A stretch of 64,000 bases of DNA, taken from contig NZ_APHW01000105.1 of the NCBI RefSeq assembly GCF_002741985.1, positions 119,768-183,767 of the forward strand, read 5' to 3'. This DNA is from Vibrio rotiferianus CAIM 577 = LMG 21460 (GTDB taxonomy: Bacteria; Pseudomonadota; Gammaproteobacteria; Enterobacterales; Vibrionaceae). Made by a program: the position numbers and the translations under genes. How positions within the stretch are numbered: position 1 is the stretch's first letter; every line of letters begins with the position of its first letter. The notes beneath the pieces are model-generated. The model searched no databases, was not told the DNA's origin, and saw nothing but the letters and a program-made list of their open reading frames with translations. Of this stretch, positions 17,626 to 26,004 are shown piece after piece.

Positions 17626-18159
17626 ATGAAAAAAATCGCCGTTTTTGGTAGTGCATTTAACCCGCCGAGTTTAGGTCACAAAAGTGTGATCGAGTCATTG
17701 AGTCACTTTGACGTTGTGCTTCTTGAACCAAGCATTGCACACGCATGGGGCAAAGACATGTTGGATTACCCAACTCGGTGCAGGCTTGTCGATGCATTTA
17801 TCAAGGATATGGCGCTTTCCAATGTTCAACGTTCGGATTTGGAGCAAACTTTGTACCAACCTGAGCAAAGTGTGACGACTTTTGCGTTGCTGACAAAAAT
17901 TCAAGAAATTTATCCGACGGCCGATATAACTTTTGTTATTGGTCCTGATAATTTTTTCAAATTTGCTAAGTTTCATAAAGCAGAAGAAATTACCAAGCGT
18001 TGGTCTGTTATGGCTTGTCCAGAAAAGTTGAAAGTCCGAAGCACTGATATTCGAAATGCAATCAACCAAGGTGAAAGCATAGACCGTTATACGACGATTT
18101 CGGTCAAGCGCATGTTGATTGATGAAGGCTTATATAAGACAATGCCGTTCGGTAAATAA
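17626..18159 (+). CDS. NadD-like nicotinate-nucleotide adenylyltransferase family protein
   Basis: Nucleotidyltransferase-superfamily protein of 177 aa, likely joining nicotinate or nicotinamide mononucleotide to AMP. The N-terminal motif is GSAFNPPSLGH, so the first His of the classic HxGH is Ser; the C-terminal RSTDIRNAI matches the (I/S)STxxR signature. FVIGPDNFFKFAKF fits the NadD substrate loop. It is shorter than E. coli NadD (213). Divergent from nadE, so a role in NAD synthesis is likely; it may be a paralogue of a housekeeping nadD elsewhere. Another pyridine or nucleotide substrate cannot be excluded. Confidence 0.8.
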   Translation: MKKIAVFGSAFNPPSLGHKSVIESLSHFDVVLLEPSIAHAWGKDMLDYPTRCRLVDAFIKDMALSNVQRSDLEQTLYQPEQSVTTFALLTKIQEIYPTADITFVIGPDNFFKFAKFHKAEEITKRWSVMACPEKLKVRSTDIRNAINQGESIDRYTTISVKRMLIDEGLYKTMPFGK

Positions 18160-18173
18160 GAGGTCTTAGATCT

Positions 18174-18656
18174 ATGTTCAGAGCGATTTTAGTGAGTACA
18201 TGCTCCTTGCTTGTTATAAGCCAGGCGTATTCTGCATGTAACTACGAATCGGATCGCTCTGTTGTATTTGCCGATAATACGATGTCAGTGTGCGAAGAGC
18301 TCTTTGATAGTGTCGGTGTGTTAAGTTCCGATGCTCTGAGGTGGTATAAGCCGAAAGTCCTTTTGGATGAGCCGATAGAAAGTTATTGGGAACAATGGGC
18401 CATCAAGCCGGAAGATACTCCAATATTGACCCAAAGCTTGGAAAAGAACTACTTTGGGTTAGGTGTTTGGATGCCTGAAGAGCTGAGAGACTTTGAAAGA
18501 GACATGACGACAGAAGAATGGCTAAAAAGCCATGGGTTGATGTTTAGTGTCGGTTTTGGAGACAAAGGGGATGGAGAGCCTCGAATGAGATTTGATTATC
18601 GATGGCATGACTATTATGACGCCAATTGGATGATGCAAATCGAAGTCCCTTTCTGA
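18174..18656 (+). CDS. Hypothetical exported protein
   Basis: Not recognised. A 160-aa protein with a signal peptide (FRAILVSTCSLLVISQAYSA, cleavage before CNYES). The mature part is acidic, Trp- and Tyr-rich, has two early cysteines (CNYE and MSVCEEL) that could form a periplasmic disulfide, and ends in aromatic IEVPF. It starts 14 bp after the NadD-like gene and probably shares its transcript; the terminator at 18664 ends the unit. No functional inference beyond periplasmic location. Confidence 0.75.
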   Translation: MFRAILVSTCSLLVISQAYSACNYESDRSVVFADNTMSVCEELFDSVGVLSSDALRWYKPKVLLDEPIESYWEQWAIKPEDTPILTQSLEKNYFGLGVWMPEELRDFERDMTTEEWLKSHGLMFSVGFGDKGDGEPRMRFDYRWHDYYDANWMMQIEVPF

Positions 18657-18663
18657 ACCAATA

Positions 18664-18690
18664 AAAAAGCGTGCCAAGTGCACGCTTTTG
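18664..18690. terminator. Bidirectional terminator
   Basis: AAAAAGCGTGC-CAAGT-GCACGCTTTTG hairpin between the convergent exported-protein gene and the cupin gene. Confidence 0.88.
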
Positions 18691-18701
18691 AATTTCTTTG
18701 G

Positions 18702-19310
18702 TTACAGTTTCTTGCCTAATAACAGTTCACTTAGCTGATCACATTGCTGCTCACTGCCGTCAAACAAATCCTCAACTACCTGCCTTTTCTTAATGCCAGA
18801 AAGCGTTCTCTTTCGAGCTTCTCGTACCAACAGAGCAAGATGGAGTTCTTTTAATGCCTGATCTTTACTCTGCGGGCTCCATTGCTTCAAGGCTTCGCTT
18901 ACTTTAGATGTGATGATTTTCGGCTCAACGTCGAGCACTTCATGCTTGATAATGCGCAGTAGATCATTGTGAAGTGACGTTTCTGCGTCACATACTTGTA
19001 TTTTCTCAAGTGCGGCTTGAAGCAGAAGAGAGCGCTCAACAAAACCAGCCTGCGGAGCAAAGTTATCTCGCAAACGAACAGAGAAATCGCAACGAATAAC
19101 AATACAGTTTGGAAAATAAGTGATGGAACTCAAACATCCTTGAGGAATCCAAAAAGAGTTACCCGGCTCAATGGCATACTCATGTTTACCTAATCTGATG
19201 GTTGCGAGCCCTTCAACAACGGTTAACAAGCTGTGTTTTAACGCCTTCTTTCGAGCTGTTGTGGTGAGAAGGGAGTATGATTCGTTGTGAAATTCAATCG
19301 CGTAGTTCAT
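18702..19310 (-). CDS. Cupin (AraC-type sensor domain) protein without a clear HTH
   Basis: A 202-aa protein whose first ~90 residues look like the AraC ligand-binding cupin (LTVVEGLATIRLGKHEYAIEPGNSFWIPQGCLSSI). The remainder is helical and charged (EALKQWSPQSKDQALKELHLALLVREARKRTL) but lacks the two recognisable helix-turn-helices of AraC proteins. Start taken at 19310 (MNYAIEFHNESYS); the 25 residues upstream are not protein-like and span a poly-C tract (19353-19360) that lies in the probable promoter region. Might be a truncated regulator or a stand-alone sensor; function unknown. Confidence 0.7.
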   Translation of the reverse strand: MNYAIEFHNESYSLLTTTARKKALKHSLLTVVEGLATIRLGKHEYAIEPGNSFWIPQGCLSSITYFPNCIVIRCDFSVRLRDNFAPQAGFVERSLLLQAALEKIQVCDAETSLHNDLLRIIKHEVLDVEPKIITSKVSEALKQWSPQSKDQALKELHLALLVREARKRTLSGIKKRQVVEDLFDGSEQQCDQLSELLLGKKL

Positions 19311-19504
19311 TAGAAAGACCTGAGTTTTCGGGGCGCTAAGGGTAACGCTAAACCCCCCCCAAATGCCAACCAGATATAAAGGCAAATTGGGGGATTATCT
19401 TGTGATGTTACTGGTATGACCATGTTAAAAGTATGGGGAGAAATGCTGCGGGCTTGCAAAACTCCGCGTAGAATGTGCCAGCTTTTTTTGAAATGTAGTG
19501 AACA

Positions 19505-20614
19505 ATGACTTCTAATACAGATCCTTATTTTGAAATTCGTCCATACAATGACGAAGAAATTCCAGCAGCGCTGGACCGCCTGATCAAAGACGATGAGTTT
19601 ATCAGCGCGATTTTAAACCACCGTTTTGCAGACAAAGCGGCGTGGTTCAAAACACTCATGAGTCCGATTATCCGCGTCTACTTAAAAGCGAAGTGGAGTA
19701 AACTGGATTCTGTGGAAGCCATTCAGCTAGAAGTAAAGAAATACCTTCAAGATACGTTGGATACAACGACTGATGGTGTCACCTTCTCTGGTTTGGATAA
19801 ACTGGACAAAAACACATCTTACTTATTTGTTTCTAACCACCGTGATATTGCGATGGACCCTGCGCTCGTTAACTATGGTTTACATCAAACGGATCATCGT
19901 ACTGTACGTATCGCGATTGGTGATAACCTGCTAAAGAAACCGTGTGCTACAGAGCTAATGAGACTGAATAAGAGCTTCATTGTTAAACGCTCAGCCAAAG
20001 CCCCGCGTGAAATGATGAAAGCACTTGGCCAGCTATCAGGCTACATCAAACACTCTCTAGATACTGGCAACTCTATTTGGATTGCCCAAAAAGAAGGCCG
20101 AGCTAAAGACGGTAATGATTTCACTGACCCTGCGATCTTAAAGATGTTTCATGTTGAAGGTCGTAAGCAAAAAATCAGCTTTGGTGAATACACTCGTTCA
20201 TTGAAGATTGTACCAGTATCAATTTCATATCAAAACGATCCTTGTGACATTGCGAAAGCCAAAGAGCTGTATGAAAAAGCAGAAAACGGTAGCTACGAAA
20301 AAGGTGAGTTTGAAGACATTGAAAGCATCATCCAAGGCATCGTGGGTTACAAAGGTAAAGTGCATGTTGCATTTGGTGATGTAATTGACCAAGAATTTGA
20401 GACGCCAGACGAGTTAGCAAACGAAATCGACCGCCAAATTCACAACAAATATCGAGTATTCCCTATCAACCTGCTTGCTGCAGGGTGTGAAGATGAGAGT
20501 GTTTCAGATGACGTCAAGTCTCAACTAGCAGCAAAGCTTGAGATGTTACCAGTTGGTGCCCAGCGTTTTCTCGTAGCGAGTTACGCAAATCCGGTTAACA
20601 ATAAAGAGGCTTAG
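19505..20614 (+). CDS. PlsC-like glycerophospholipid acyltransferase family protein
   Basis: Probable membrane-associated acyltransferase moving an acyl chain to a glycerol-phosphate type acceptor. The 369-aa protein has the HX4D catalytic motif in SNHRDIAMDPAL near residue 117, a phosphate-binding FIVKRSAK block, and the EG motif in WIAQKEGRAKDG near residue 200; LKIVPVSISYQNDP matches block IV. No strong transmembrane helix, unlike typical PlsC, and extra N-terminal (~90 aa) and C-terminal extensions. Good start at 19505. Substrate unknown. Confidence 0.82.
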   Translation: MTSNTDPYFEIRPYNDEEIPAALDRLIKDDEFISAILNHRFADKAAWFKTLMSPIIRVYLKAKWSKLDSVEAIQLEVKKYLQDTLDTTTDGVTFSGLDKLDKNTSYLFVSNHRDIAMDPALVNYGLHQTDHRTVRIAIGDNLLKKPCATELMRLNKSFIVKRSAKAPREMMKALGQLSGYIKHSLDTGNSIWIAQKEGRAKDGNDFTDPAILKMFHVEGRKQKISFGEYTRSLKIVPVSISYQNDPCDIAKAKELYEKAENGSYEKGEFEDIESIIQGIVGYKGKVHVAFGDVIDQEFETPDELANEIDRQIHNKYRVFPINLLAAGCEDESVSDDVKSQLAAKLEMLPVGAQRFLVASYANPVNNKEA

Positions 20615-20640
20615 TCGGTTAGCCGAAATTGACCAGTTCA

Positions 20641-20704
20641 GAGGAACGAGGTAAATAAGAACTTAACATAGGCGTGTTATCTATAGGTTCTTAGCTCGTT
20701 CCTC
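20641..20704. repeat. Long three-helix hairpin
   Basis: GAGGAACGAG pairs with CTCGTTCCTC, TAAGAAC with GTTCTTA and TAACA with TGTTA, making a 64-base stem structure between two convergent genes. No T-run follows on the plus strand, so it is not a standard terminator; it may stabilise the 3' ends or be a small repeat element. Confidence 0.6.
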
Positions 20705-20725
20705 ACATCAAAGTCTAAAAACACC

Positions 20726-21327
20726 TCATGGTGCGACCGCGCCGCCTAAGTTAAGCGTCGTAGGCCATTTAGATATTCGATTACCACCTAAGAAAATATT
20801 ACCCTTAACTGTCATAGTATCGGGAAACTCTCTTAGCGCAGACCCTCCAATATATAGGTTACCTTCCACGACTAAGCCTTCTGGTAATGATTCGATAGGC
20901 GTTCTGATTACGCTGAGGTCACCCTTAACTTTGAGCCAATTAGGCAATCGCTTTAGTGGTGTGTCGGTTAAGTTTAGGTAGCCGCCTAATTTGACGCCTT
21001 TAGGCCAACTCTCAATTTGACTGCCTAGTAGGTTGGCATAGGCCTTAATGGATACGCCGGGCATCACTTTCTTCAAACTACTGTTTGTTGCTTCTAAGCT
21101 TCCCCCCCCACGTCGAGGCCTTTGGGAAGTTTAGTTATAGCAGTTTTAGATATGTTCAAGTTGCCTTTGACAACAAGGCCACTTGGCAAAGATGAATATG
21201 GCTTGTTTCTTAAGTCGATATTGCCATAGTTATCAACGTGATTGAGCTTACTGTATGAATCGAGTTCATAGGAATTCGCTGTCAATGGACATAGTAGGCA
21301 AATTGTGAGAAGAAAGCCGCGAAACAT
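20726..21327 (-). pseudogene. Exported leucine-rich-repeat-like protein, frameshifted at an 8-C tract
   Basis: Two adjacent frames form one gene of ~200 aa. The 5' half starts at 21327 with a signal peptide (MFRGFLLTICLLCPLTANS) and stops just after a run of eight Gs in the coding sense (21102-21109). With seven, the frame runs on through SLEATNSSLKKVMPG to a stop at 20726. The restored protein is an array of ~21-residue repeats of the form LPxGLxVxGxLxLxxTxIxxLP (for example LPSGLVVKGNLNISKTAI, LPEGLVVEGNLYIGGSAL), which predicts an elongated beta-solenoid outside the inner membrane. An ATG at 21354 would add nine residues. Function unknown. Confidence 0.75.
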
Positions 21328-21591
21328 ATTATTTGAACCAAGTGGCAACAACATACTTGAAAGAATAACTAAATCACGAGATATCTGCTAGATGGTTATA
21401 TCTATTTAAATCCAGTAACAATGTTATGGAAGCGATATCACTAAATAGATTATTTATTAAGTTTTAGAGTTTATTTAGCAATTTATAATATTAAGCAACT
21501 TGATGTTATTTCAGGTTTGTTGTCCTCAATAAGGATAAAGTCTATAAATAGATCAACAACTCTAAGCACCTTCTTACTGGGCGGAAACAAT

Positions 21592-21864
21592 ATGAATTAC
21601 TTAACACCATTATTCGCTATTGCGGTTTCGGGGATATTATTAGTCACTGATGATGCGCATGCAAAAACATATACAACATCTGACATAAAGCCAGTGATTG
21701 TTGCAGATGGAAGTATCGGTAAACGTGTTTGCTATTATGAGGATAAGGCATACAGTATTGGCGCTGTACTTAAAATCGATAGTGTCTTAATTCAATGCGC
21801 CCCAGAGAAAGATTTTGAGCTCAATGGTGCTTTGAAATGGGTTGTGTTTGAAAGTAATAACTAA
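21592..21864 (+). CDS. DUF1496 (YnjH-like) exported small protein
   Basis: A 90-aa protein with a signal peptide (MNYLTPLFAIAVSGILLVTDDAHA, cleaved before KTYT). The core GKRVCYYEDKAYSIGAVLKIDSVLIQCAPEKDFELNGALKWV fits the DUF1496/YnjH family, with two conserved Cys probably bridged in the periplasm. Start at 21592; the upstream in-frame ATG at 21517 would bury the signal peptide. Function unknown. Followed by a terminator. Confidence 0.85.
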   Translation: MNYLTPLFAIAVSGILLVTDDAHAKTYTTSDIKPVIVADGSIGKRVCYYEDKAYSIGAVLKIDSVLIQCAPEKDFELNGALKWVVFESNN

Positions 21865-21865
21865 A

Positions 21866-21891
21866 AAAAGCGAGCATAAGGCTCGCTTTAT
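21866..21891. terminator. Terminator between DUF1496 and DUF406 genes
   Basis: AAAGCGAGC-ATAAG-GCTCGCTTT hairpin; serves both convergent genes. Confidence 0.88.
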
Positions 21892-21911
21892 GTAGAGGGA
21901 GTGACCTTTGA

Positions 21912-22211
21912 TTAACGAGCTAGAGAGCGGGTCTTTAGTTCAAAGATTAGCTTTTCAGCACTTACATCAAACTTGAAGCGAGCTTTTAACTCTTTCGATT
22001 CTTCATTAAGCTCAGATGTGTTGTACTCAACGTCTGCGCATACTGCTTTTGCTAGCTCTAGGTATTTTGCAAACTCTGCTTCTAATGCCGCTTTAGACTC
22101 AGCAAAAATCGTTACGTCAGCAACATCGTCACCTTCTTTGATGATGAAGCCGATTTCACCAGCGCAGCCACAAGCTTCACATACTTGGTTTTCTTCTAAT
22201 TCGACACTCAT
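21912..22211 (-). CDS. DUF406 (YfcZ/YiiS-type) protein
   Basis: A 99-aa cytosolic protein of the YfcZ/YiiS family, function unknown. It starts with a cysteine cluster (CEACGCAGEIG) and carries the family pattern of an acidic helix (ESKAALEAEFAKYLELAKAV) and a C-terminal FKFDVSAEKLIFELKTRSLAR strand-rich tail. Complete; convergent with the DUF1496 gene. Confidence 0.88.
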   Translation of the reverse strand: MSVELEENQVCEACGCAGEIGFIIKEGDDVADVTIFAESKAALEAEFAKYLELAKAVCADVEYNTSELNEESKELKARFKFDVSAEKLIFELKTRSLAR

Positions 22212-22734
22212 AACGAATCCTCTTGTAAAAACTATGGGTATTCTATCAGGTATTTGATCTGTATCTACAAAAATGAATGAATTTGGATAAAAAAGGCTCG
22301 GTATGCTATGTTGTTAATCGAAGGTTAATGCTGATGAAACGCTACAATTTGATTGATAAATGTGATGTGTATCAATATTTAAGAGTAATTGATGAATTGA
22401 GCAGTCAGTTTTTTGTCAGGTGAGTTGAACTAAGTATTAATTTATAAGACTATTTCCTGATTGATTATTTTTACATAATTATCATTCTTGGCAAAAGCAT
22501 ATTCATGATGAATAGTCTGGCATTGGTTTTTATTGGATTGAACTAAGTGCCATATTTTTAATCACAGATATTGATAAAAAGGTCAATGTAAACCACGATT
22601 TACGCCGCGTGGTTTCGAGTTGACTGAGCTTATATTGAAGAAAAAGCTCATCAATAGATAATGCTGAGATGATTTTCATTCTGGCCTCATTTAACTGTGA
22701 GTTAGATGGATTTAAAAAGAGAAGAGCTTAAAAT
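22212..22734. other. 523-bp AT-rich gap before the TetR gene
   Basis: Contains a 31-codon reading frame (22328-22423) with GAAGG upstream and a Fur-box-like ATAATTATCATTCTT near 22476. No other gene or structured RNA seen. Confidence 0.4.
22328..22423 (+). CDS. Possible 31-aa small protein
   Basis: Reads MLMKRYNLIDKCDVYQYLRV... and ends SSQFFVR, with GAAGG four bases before the first ATG. Not recognised. It could be a real small protein, a leader peptide or the N-terminal stump of a lost gene. Confidence 0.2.
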   Translation: MLMKRYNLIDKCDVYQYLRVIDELSSQFFVR

Positions 22735-23196
22735 ATGCCAAAGCGTAGTAAAGAAGATACCGAAATCACTATCCAAAAAATAATGGATGCTGTTGTTGAT
22801 CAGTTGCTTAGACTTGGTTATGACAAAATGTCATATACAACGTTGAGCCAGCAAACAGGTGTATCGCGTACAGGTATTAGCCACCATTTCCCGAAGAAAA
22901 CGGATTTTACCGCAGCACTAGATGGTCGAATTTTTAAGATGTTTGTTGAACATCTAGAATTTGACAAAGGTGTTGATGCGTTCTCTCAAAGCTGGGTTAA
23001 GGCCTTAGAAGACAAAGAATTCTTAGCAATTCTACGTCTATTATTCCATCATATTGTTACTTCAGAAAGCGCACACGAGTTTGCTTCAAACGGCATTGAT
23101 CGTTTGTACAAAATGGCAGAAAGCCAATTTGGCGCTGGTAGTGACAGAGAGCTAGAGTGGTTAATAGGTAAGTCTCTAATTCAAATGAGCAAATAA
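22735..23196 (+). CDS. TetR-family transcriptional regulator
   Basis: A 153-aa regulator with an N-terminal TetR helix-turn-helix (residues ~10-60: MDAVVDQLLRLGYDKMSYTTLSQQTGVSRTGISHHF..., split here by loop) followed by a short helical ligand domain. It is shorter than the usual ~190-200 aa, so the C-terminal domain is compact. It lies next to, and convergent with, the heme ABC operon, separated by a terminator. Target unknown. Confidence 0.85.
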   Translation: MPKRSKEDTEITIQKIMDAVVDQLLRLGYDKMSYTTLSQQTGVSRTGISHHFPKKTDFTAALDGRIFKMFVEHLEFDKGVDAFSQSWVKALEDKEFLAILRLLFHHIVTSESAHEFASNGIDRLYKMAESQFGAGSDRELEWLIGKSLIQMSK

Positions 23197-23209
23197 CACG
23201 AATCAAATA

Positions 23210-23238
23210 AAAAACCCGCTATTGAGCGGGTTTTTTTG
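23210..23238. terminator. Terminator between tetR-type gene and hutD
   Basis: AAAAACCCGCTATTGAGCGGGTTTTTTT: CCCGCT/AGCGGG stem and long T-run; usable from both sides. Confidence 0.9.
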
Positions 23239-23281
23239 TTTCTTGGAGCACTTTGCTGTGGTCGTAGCACAGGCGCTCTGT

Positions 23282-24064
23282 TTAAGCCGCTGAGTGGACT
23301 TGCGGGAAATCCATACTTGGGTGCTTCGTTACGATAGAACGATAGCCATAGACACGTTCAATGCGTTCTGGTGTCAGGGCGTTCCAAGGTGTGTCATCAC
23401 AAACCAGCTTTCCATCATGCAACAGCACTAATCTGTCGGCATATTGAGAGGCTAAGTTAAGATCGTGCAATACGATAACAACGGCAGCGTTGTTTTCTTT
23501 CGCAGCCTTGCGAGCGATCTTGAGTGTGTTGTGCTGGTGGGCAAGATCGAGCGCTGAAGTGGGTTCGTCTAACATTAAGATTTTCTTATCACCGGACAGG
23601 TGAAGCTGCGTTAATACACGAGCTAAGTGTAAGCGCTGTTTTTCACCGCCAGAAAGAGCAGGGTAGAGGTTATCTGCCAAATGCAAGACATCGGTCTGCT
23701 TCATGTATTGCAAAGCAAGTTGCGTGGTCTCTTTATTTGAAATCGATAGAGGAATCGCACCTAGCTCGACGACTTGTCTTGCTAAGAACGGAAACGTCAG
23801 CGTGCTGTGTTGAGGTAGCATGGCAACGTGTTTTGCACTTTCAGAGGGCTCCCAGTCATTTTTTTGTTTGCCAAAGTACTGGATGTCACTCTGAGAGGGA
23901 ATTTCACCACACAGTAGCTTGAGCAGCGTACTTTTCCCCGCGCCATTTGGCCCCAATAATGCGGTGACCTCACCTGCACGAATATCGATACTGATGTCGT
24001 CTAGTACTACTCGGCTCCCGTATCTCATAGAGATATTTCTGCCAGACAAAACGATGTCATTCAT
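23282..24064 (-). CDS. hutD: Heme ABC transporter ATP-binding protein HutD (HmuV)
   Basis: ATPase driving heme import through the HutC permease. The 260-aa protein has Walker A GPNGAGKST near residue 38, signature LSGGEKQRLHLARVL, Walker B ILMLDEPTSALD and the H-loop VVIVLHDLN, as in HmuV. It overlaps the hutC stop by one base (coordinate 24064 shared). Last gene of the leftward tonB-exbBD-hutBCD operon, expected to be Fur-repressed from the promoter near 27930. Confidence 0.94.
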   Translation of the reverse strand: MNDIVLSGRNISMRYGSRVVLDDISIDIRAGEVTALLGPNGAGKSTLLKLLCGEIPSQSDIQYFGKQKNDWEPSESAKHVAMLPQHSTLTFPFLARQVVELGAIPLSISNKETTQLALQYMKQTDVLHLADNLYPALSGGEKQRLHLARVLTQLHLSGDKKILMLDEPTSALDLAHQHNTLKIARKAAKENNAAVVIVLHDLNLASQYADRLVLLHDGKLVCDDTPWNALTPERIERVYGYRSIVTKHPSMDFPQVHSAA

Positions 24065-25008
24065 TACAGGATCTTCCCTTTTTGTTGGAACAGTAAGTAG
24101 ATAAAGAATGGCGCGCCAATCAGCGCAGTCACAATGCCTACAGGTAACTCTGCGGGCGCAACAGCGACGCGTGCAAACATATCAGCGGCGGTCAGAAGCA
24201 GTGCGCCCATCAGCGCTGAAATAGGAAGTAGTGTACGGTGGTCAGGGCCTGCAAGCATCCGGCCAAGGTGTGGAATCACCAGACCAATAAAGCCAATTGC
24301 ACCACAGATACTCACCGTAATACCCACTCCAACAGCAGACAACAGGATAAGTTGGCGTTTGAGCTTTTGTACCGGTACTCCTAGGTGTTTGGCTTCTGAC
24401 TCGCCCAAGAGCAATGCATTTAATGACATGGCTTTTTTCTGGAACCAGAACATCAAGCTGATGAGAGTAACAGCGGCTAAGCCAATCCCTGACCAGTTTG
24501 CTCCTGCTAGTGAGCCCATCGACCAAAGCGTTAAGTCTCGAAGCATCTGATCATCGGCGATGAAGTTCATAAAGCCAATCGCAGCACCAGAAAGAGCACT
24601 AATTGCTACGCCCGCTAGTAGCATGATGGTTACTGACGTACCAAACTTATTCGTGCCTAGCCAGTAAACTAATACCGTCGTAATCGCACCGCCTAGAAAG
24701 GCGAAGAATGGTAATGCCGCTAAGTTCATTAGTGTTGGGTAATTTTGGCTGAAGTCGGCAAATACGACTATTGCAAATGCACCACCAAGCGCAGCACCCG
24801 CAGAAACACCGATGATGCCTGGCTCGGCAAGTGGGTTACGGAATAACCCCTGCATTACAACACCACAGATAGCGAGAATCGCACCAATAAACATACAAAG
24901 AATGGTGCGTGGAAGGCGGATTTCGTTGATGACGAGCTGAATATGAGGAGCAAGGTCTGAACCTGATCCTGTTAAGCCTCTCAGGCTGTCTTGGAGGCTA
25001 ATATTCAT
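24064..25008 (-). CDS. hutC: Heme ABC transporter permease HutC (HmuU), 5' end frameshifted
   Basis: FecCD-type permease moving heme across the inner membrane. The open frame from 25008 gives 314 aa and starts MNISLQDSLRGLTGSG, lacking the first helix. Upstream, an ATG at 25100, 9 bp after the hutB stop, reads MLLRRIPLSTTLFALSGILALSL in another frame; restoring one base near 25030 continues VASITVGP into MNISLQ. The intact gene would be 24064-25100, ~345 aa, the normal size. Conserved GGVISLGG-like family blocks GLFRNPLAEPGIIGVSAGAALG and GFIGLVIPHLGRM are present. A one-base deletion, real or artefact, is the best explanation. Confidence 0.9.
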   Translation of the reverse strand: MNISLQDSLRGLTGSGSDLAPHIQLVINEIRLPRTILCMFIGAILAICGVVMQGLFRNPLAEPGIIGVSAGAALGGAFAIVVFADFSQNYPTLMNLAALPFFAFLGGAITTVLVYWLGTNKFGTSVTIMLLAGVAISALSGAAIGFMNFIADDQMLRDLTLWSMGSLAGANWSGIGLAAVTLISLMFWFQKKAMSLNALLLGESEAKHLGVPVQKLKRQLILLSAVGVGITVSICGAIGFIGLVIPHLGRMLAGPDHRTLLPISALMGALLLTAADMFARVAVAPAELPVGIVTALIGAPFFIYLLFQQKGKIL

Positions 25009-25109
25009 TGGACCTACTGTAATGGACGCTACAGCGATAAAGCTAAAATGCCCGATAACGCAAATAGAGTAGTAGATAAAGGGATACGTCTTAACAGCAT
25101 TGAGTCTCT

Positions 25110-25979
25110 CTATGGGTACAGTAGTTCGTTAAGGCGCTTGGCTTCTGAAAGACTCTTAAGCCCCAAACCGCCAACCAAAGCATGGCCATCAATCGTTACG
25201 ATGTTTTTATTCTTCCCAGCAGGGGTAGCGGCAAGAAGTGGCATTGCTTTCAAAATCGCGTCTGCACCGCCCATTGTTTGATAGCTACGGCCACTTACAA
25301 GGATCACGTCTGGCTGCATCTCAACCATTGCTTCGGTTGATAGTGGTTTGTATGAAGAGAGTTTGCTCGCTGCTGGGTTTTCGCCACCTGCAAGTTGAAT
25401 GATTGCATCCGGTGTGGTTTCTGAGCCAGCGACGTTTGCAGGACGGCCTTCGTGAATCAGCAGGAAAAGTACCTTCTTCTTGTCAGCTTTTGTTGGTTGG
25501 TTGCTTTCTAGTGCTTTTACTTGCGTTTCAACTTTTGTTTTTAGTGCTGTTGCTTGATCTTCACGATGCATGATGGTCGCTATTTGGTCGATACGATCAA
25601 CCAAACCTTCCACGTTTGCTTCTGTGTTGACGATTTCGACATCAACACCCGCTGATTTCAATTGGGCTAGCGTGGTGTTTGGGCCCATTTCATCTGAGCC
25701 AATCACTTTAGTTGGGCTAAGTGCTAGCAAGCCCTCAGCAGACAGGCGGCGGTGGTAACCAACTTTTGGTAGCTCCATCCCTTCCGGTAGCTGGCTTGTT
25801 ACGTCGACAGCAACAAGGCTGTCTTTGGCATCAAGAGCAAGCAATAGCTCAGTCACAGCGCTACCTGCACTGACAATACGTTCATTTGATGGTGCTTCGT
25901 TGGCAAACAGGGTCGCACTTGCAAGCATAGTAATGGCGGCTGTCAATGCGGTACGAACGGGCGAAAGTGTTTTATTCAT
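25110..25979 (-). CDS. hutB: Periplasmic heme-binding protein HutB (HmuT)
   Basis: Periplasmic binding protein handing heme from TonB-dependent receptors to HutCD. 289 aa with a signal peptide ending near ATLFA-NEAP. The class III fold is visible: RIVSAGSAVTELLLAL, VGYHRRLSAEGLLALSPTKVIGSDEMGP with the likely heme-ligand Tyr in GYHRR, the long linker helix, and IVTIDGHALVGGLGLKSLSEAK. Lies between exbD and hutC in one operon. Confidence 0.93.
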   Translation of the reverse strand: MNKTLSPVRTALTAAITMLASATLFANEAPSNERIVSAGSAVTELLLALDAKDSLVAVDVTSQLPEGMELPKVGYHRRLSAEGLLALSPTKVIGSDEMGPNTTLAQLKSAGVDVEIVNTEANVEGLVDRIDQIATIMHREDQATALKTKVETQVKALESNQPTKADKKKVLFLLIHEGRPANVAGSETTPDAIIQLAGGENPAASKLSSYKPLSTEAMVEMQPDVILVSGRSYQTMGGADAILKAMPLLAATPAGKNKNIVTIDGHALVGGLGLKSLSEAKRLNELLYP

Positions 25980-26004
25980 TAGTGTGTTCTCAATCTATGT
26001 TCTT

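Noticed and set aside
23970..24100. Convergent or divergent genes hidden opposite hutC/hutD
   Set aside because: Open frames there are antisense to conserved ABC coding sequence and lack ribosome sites.
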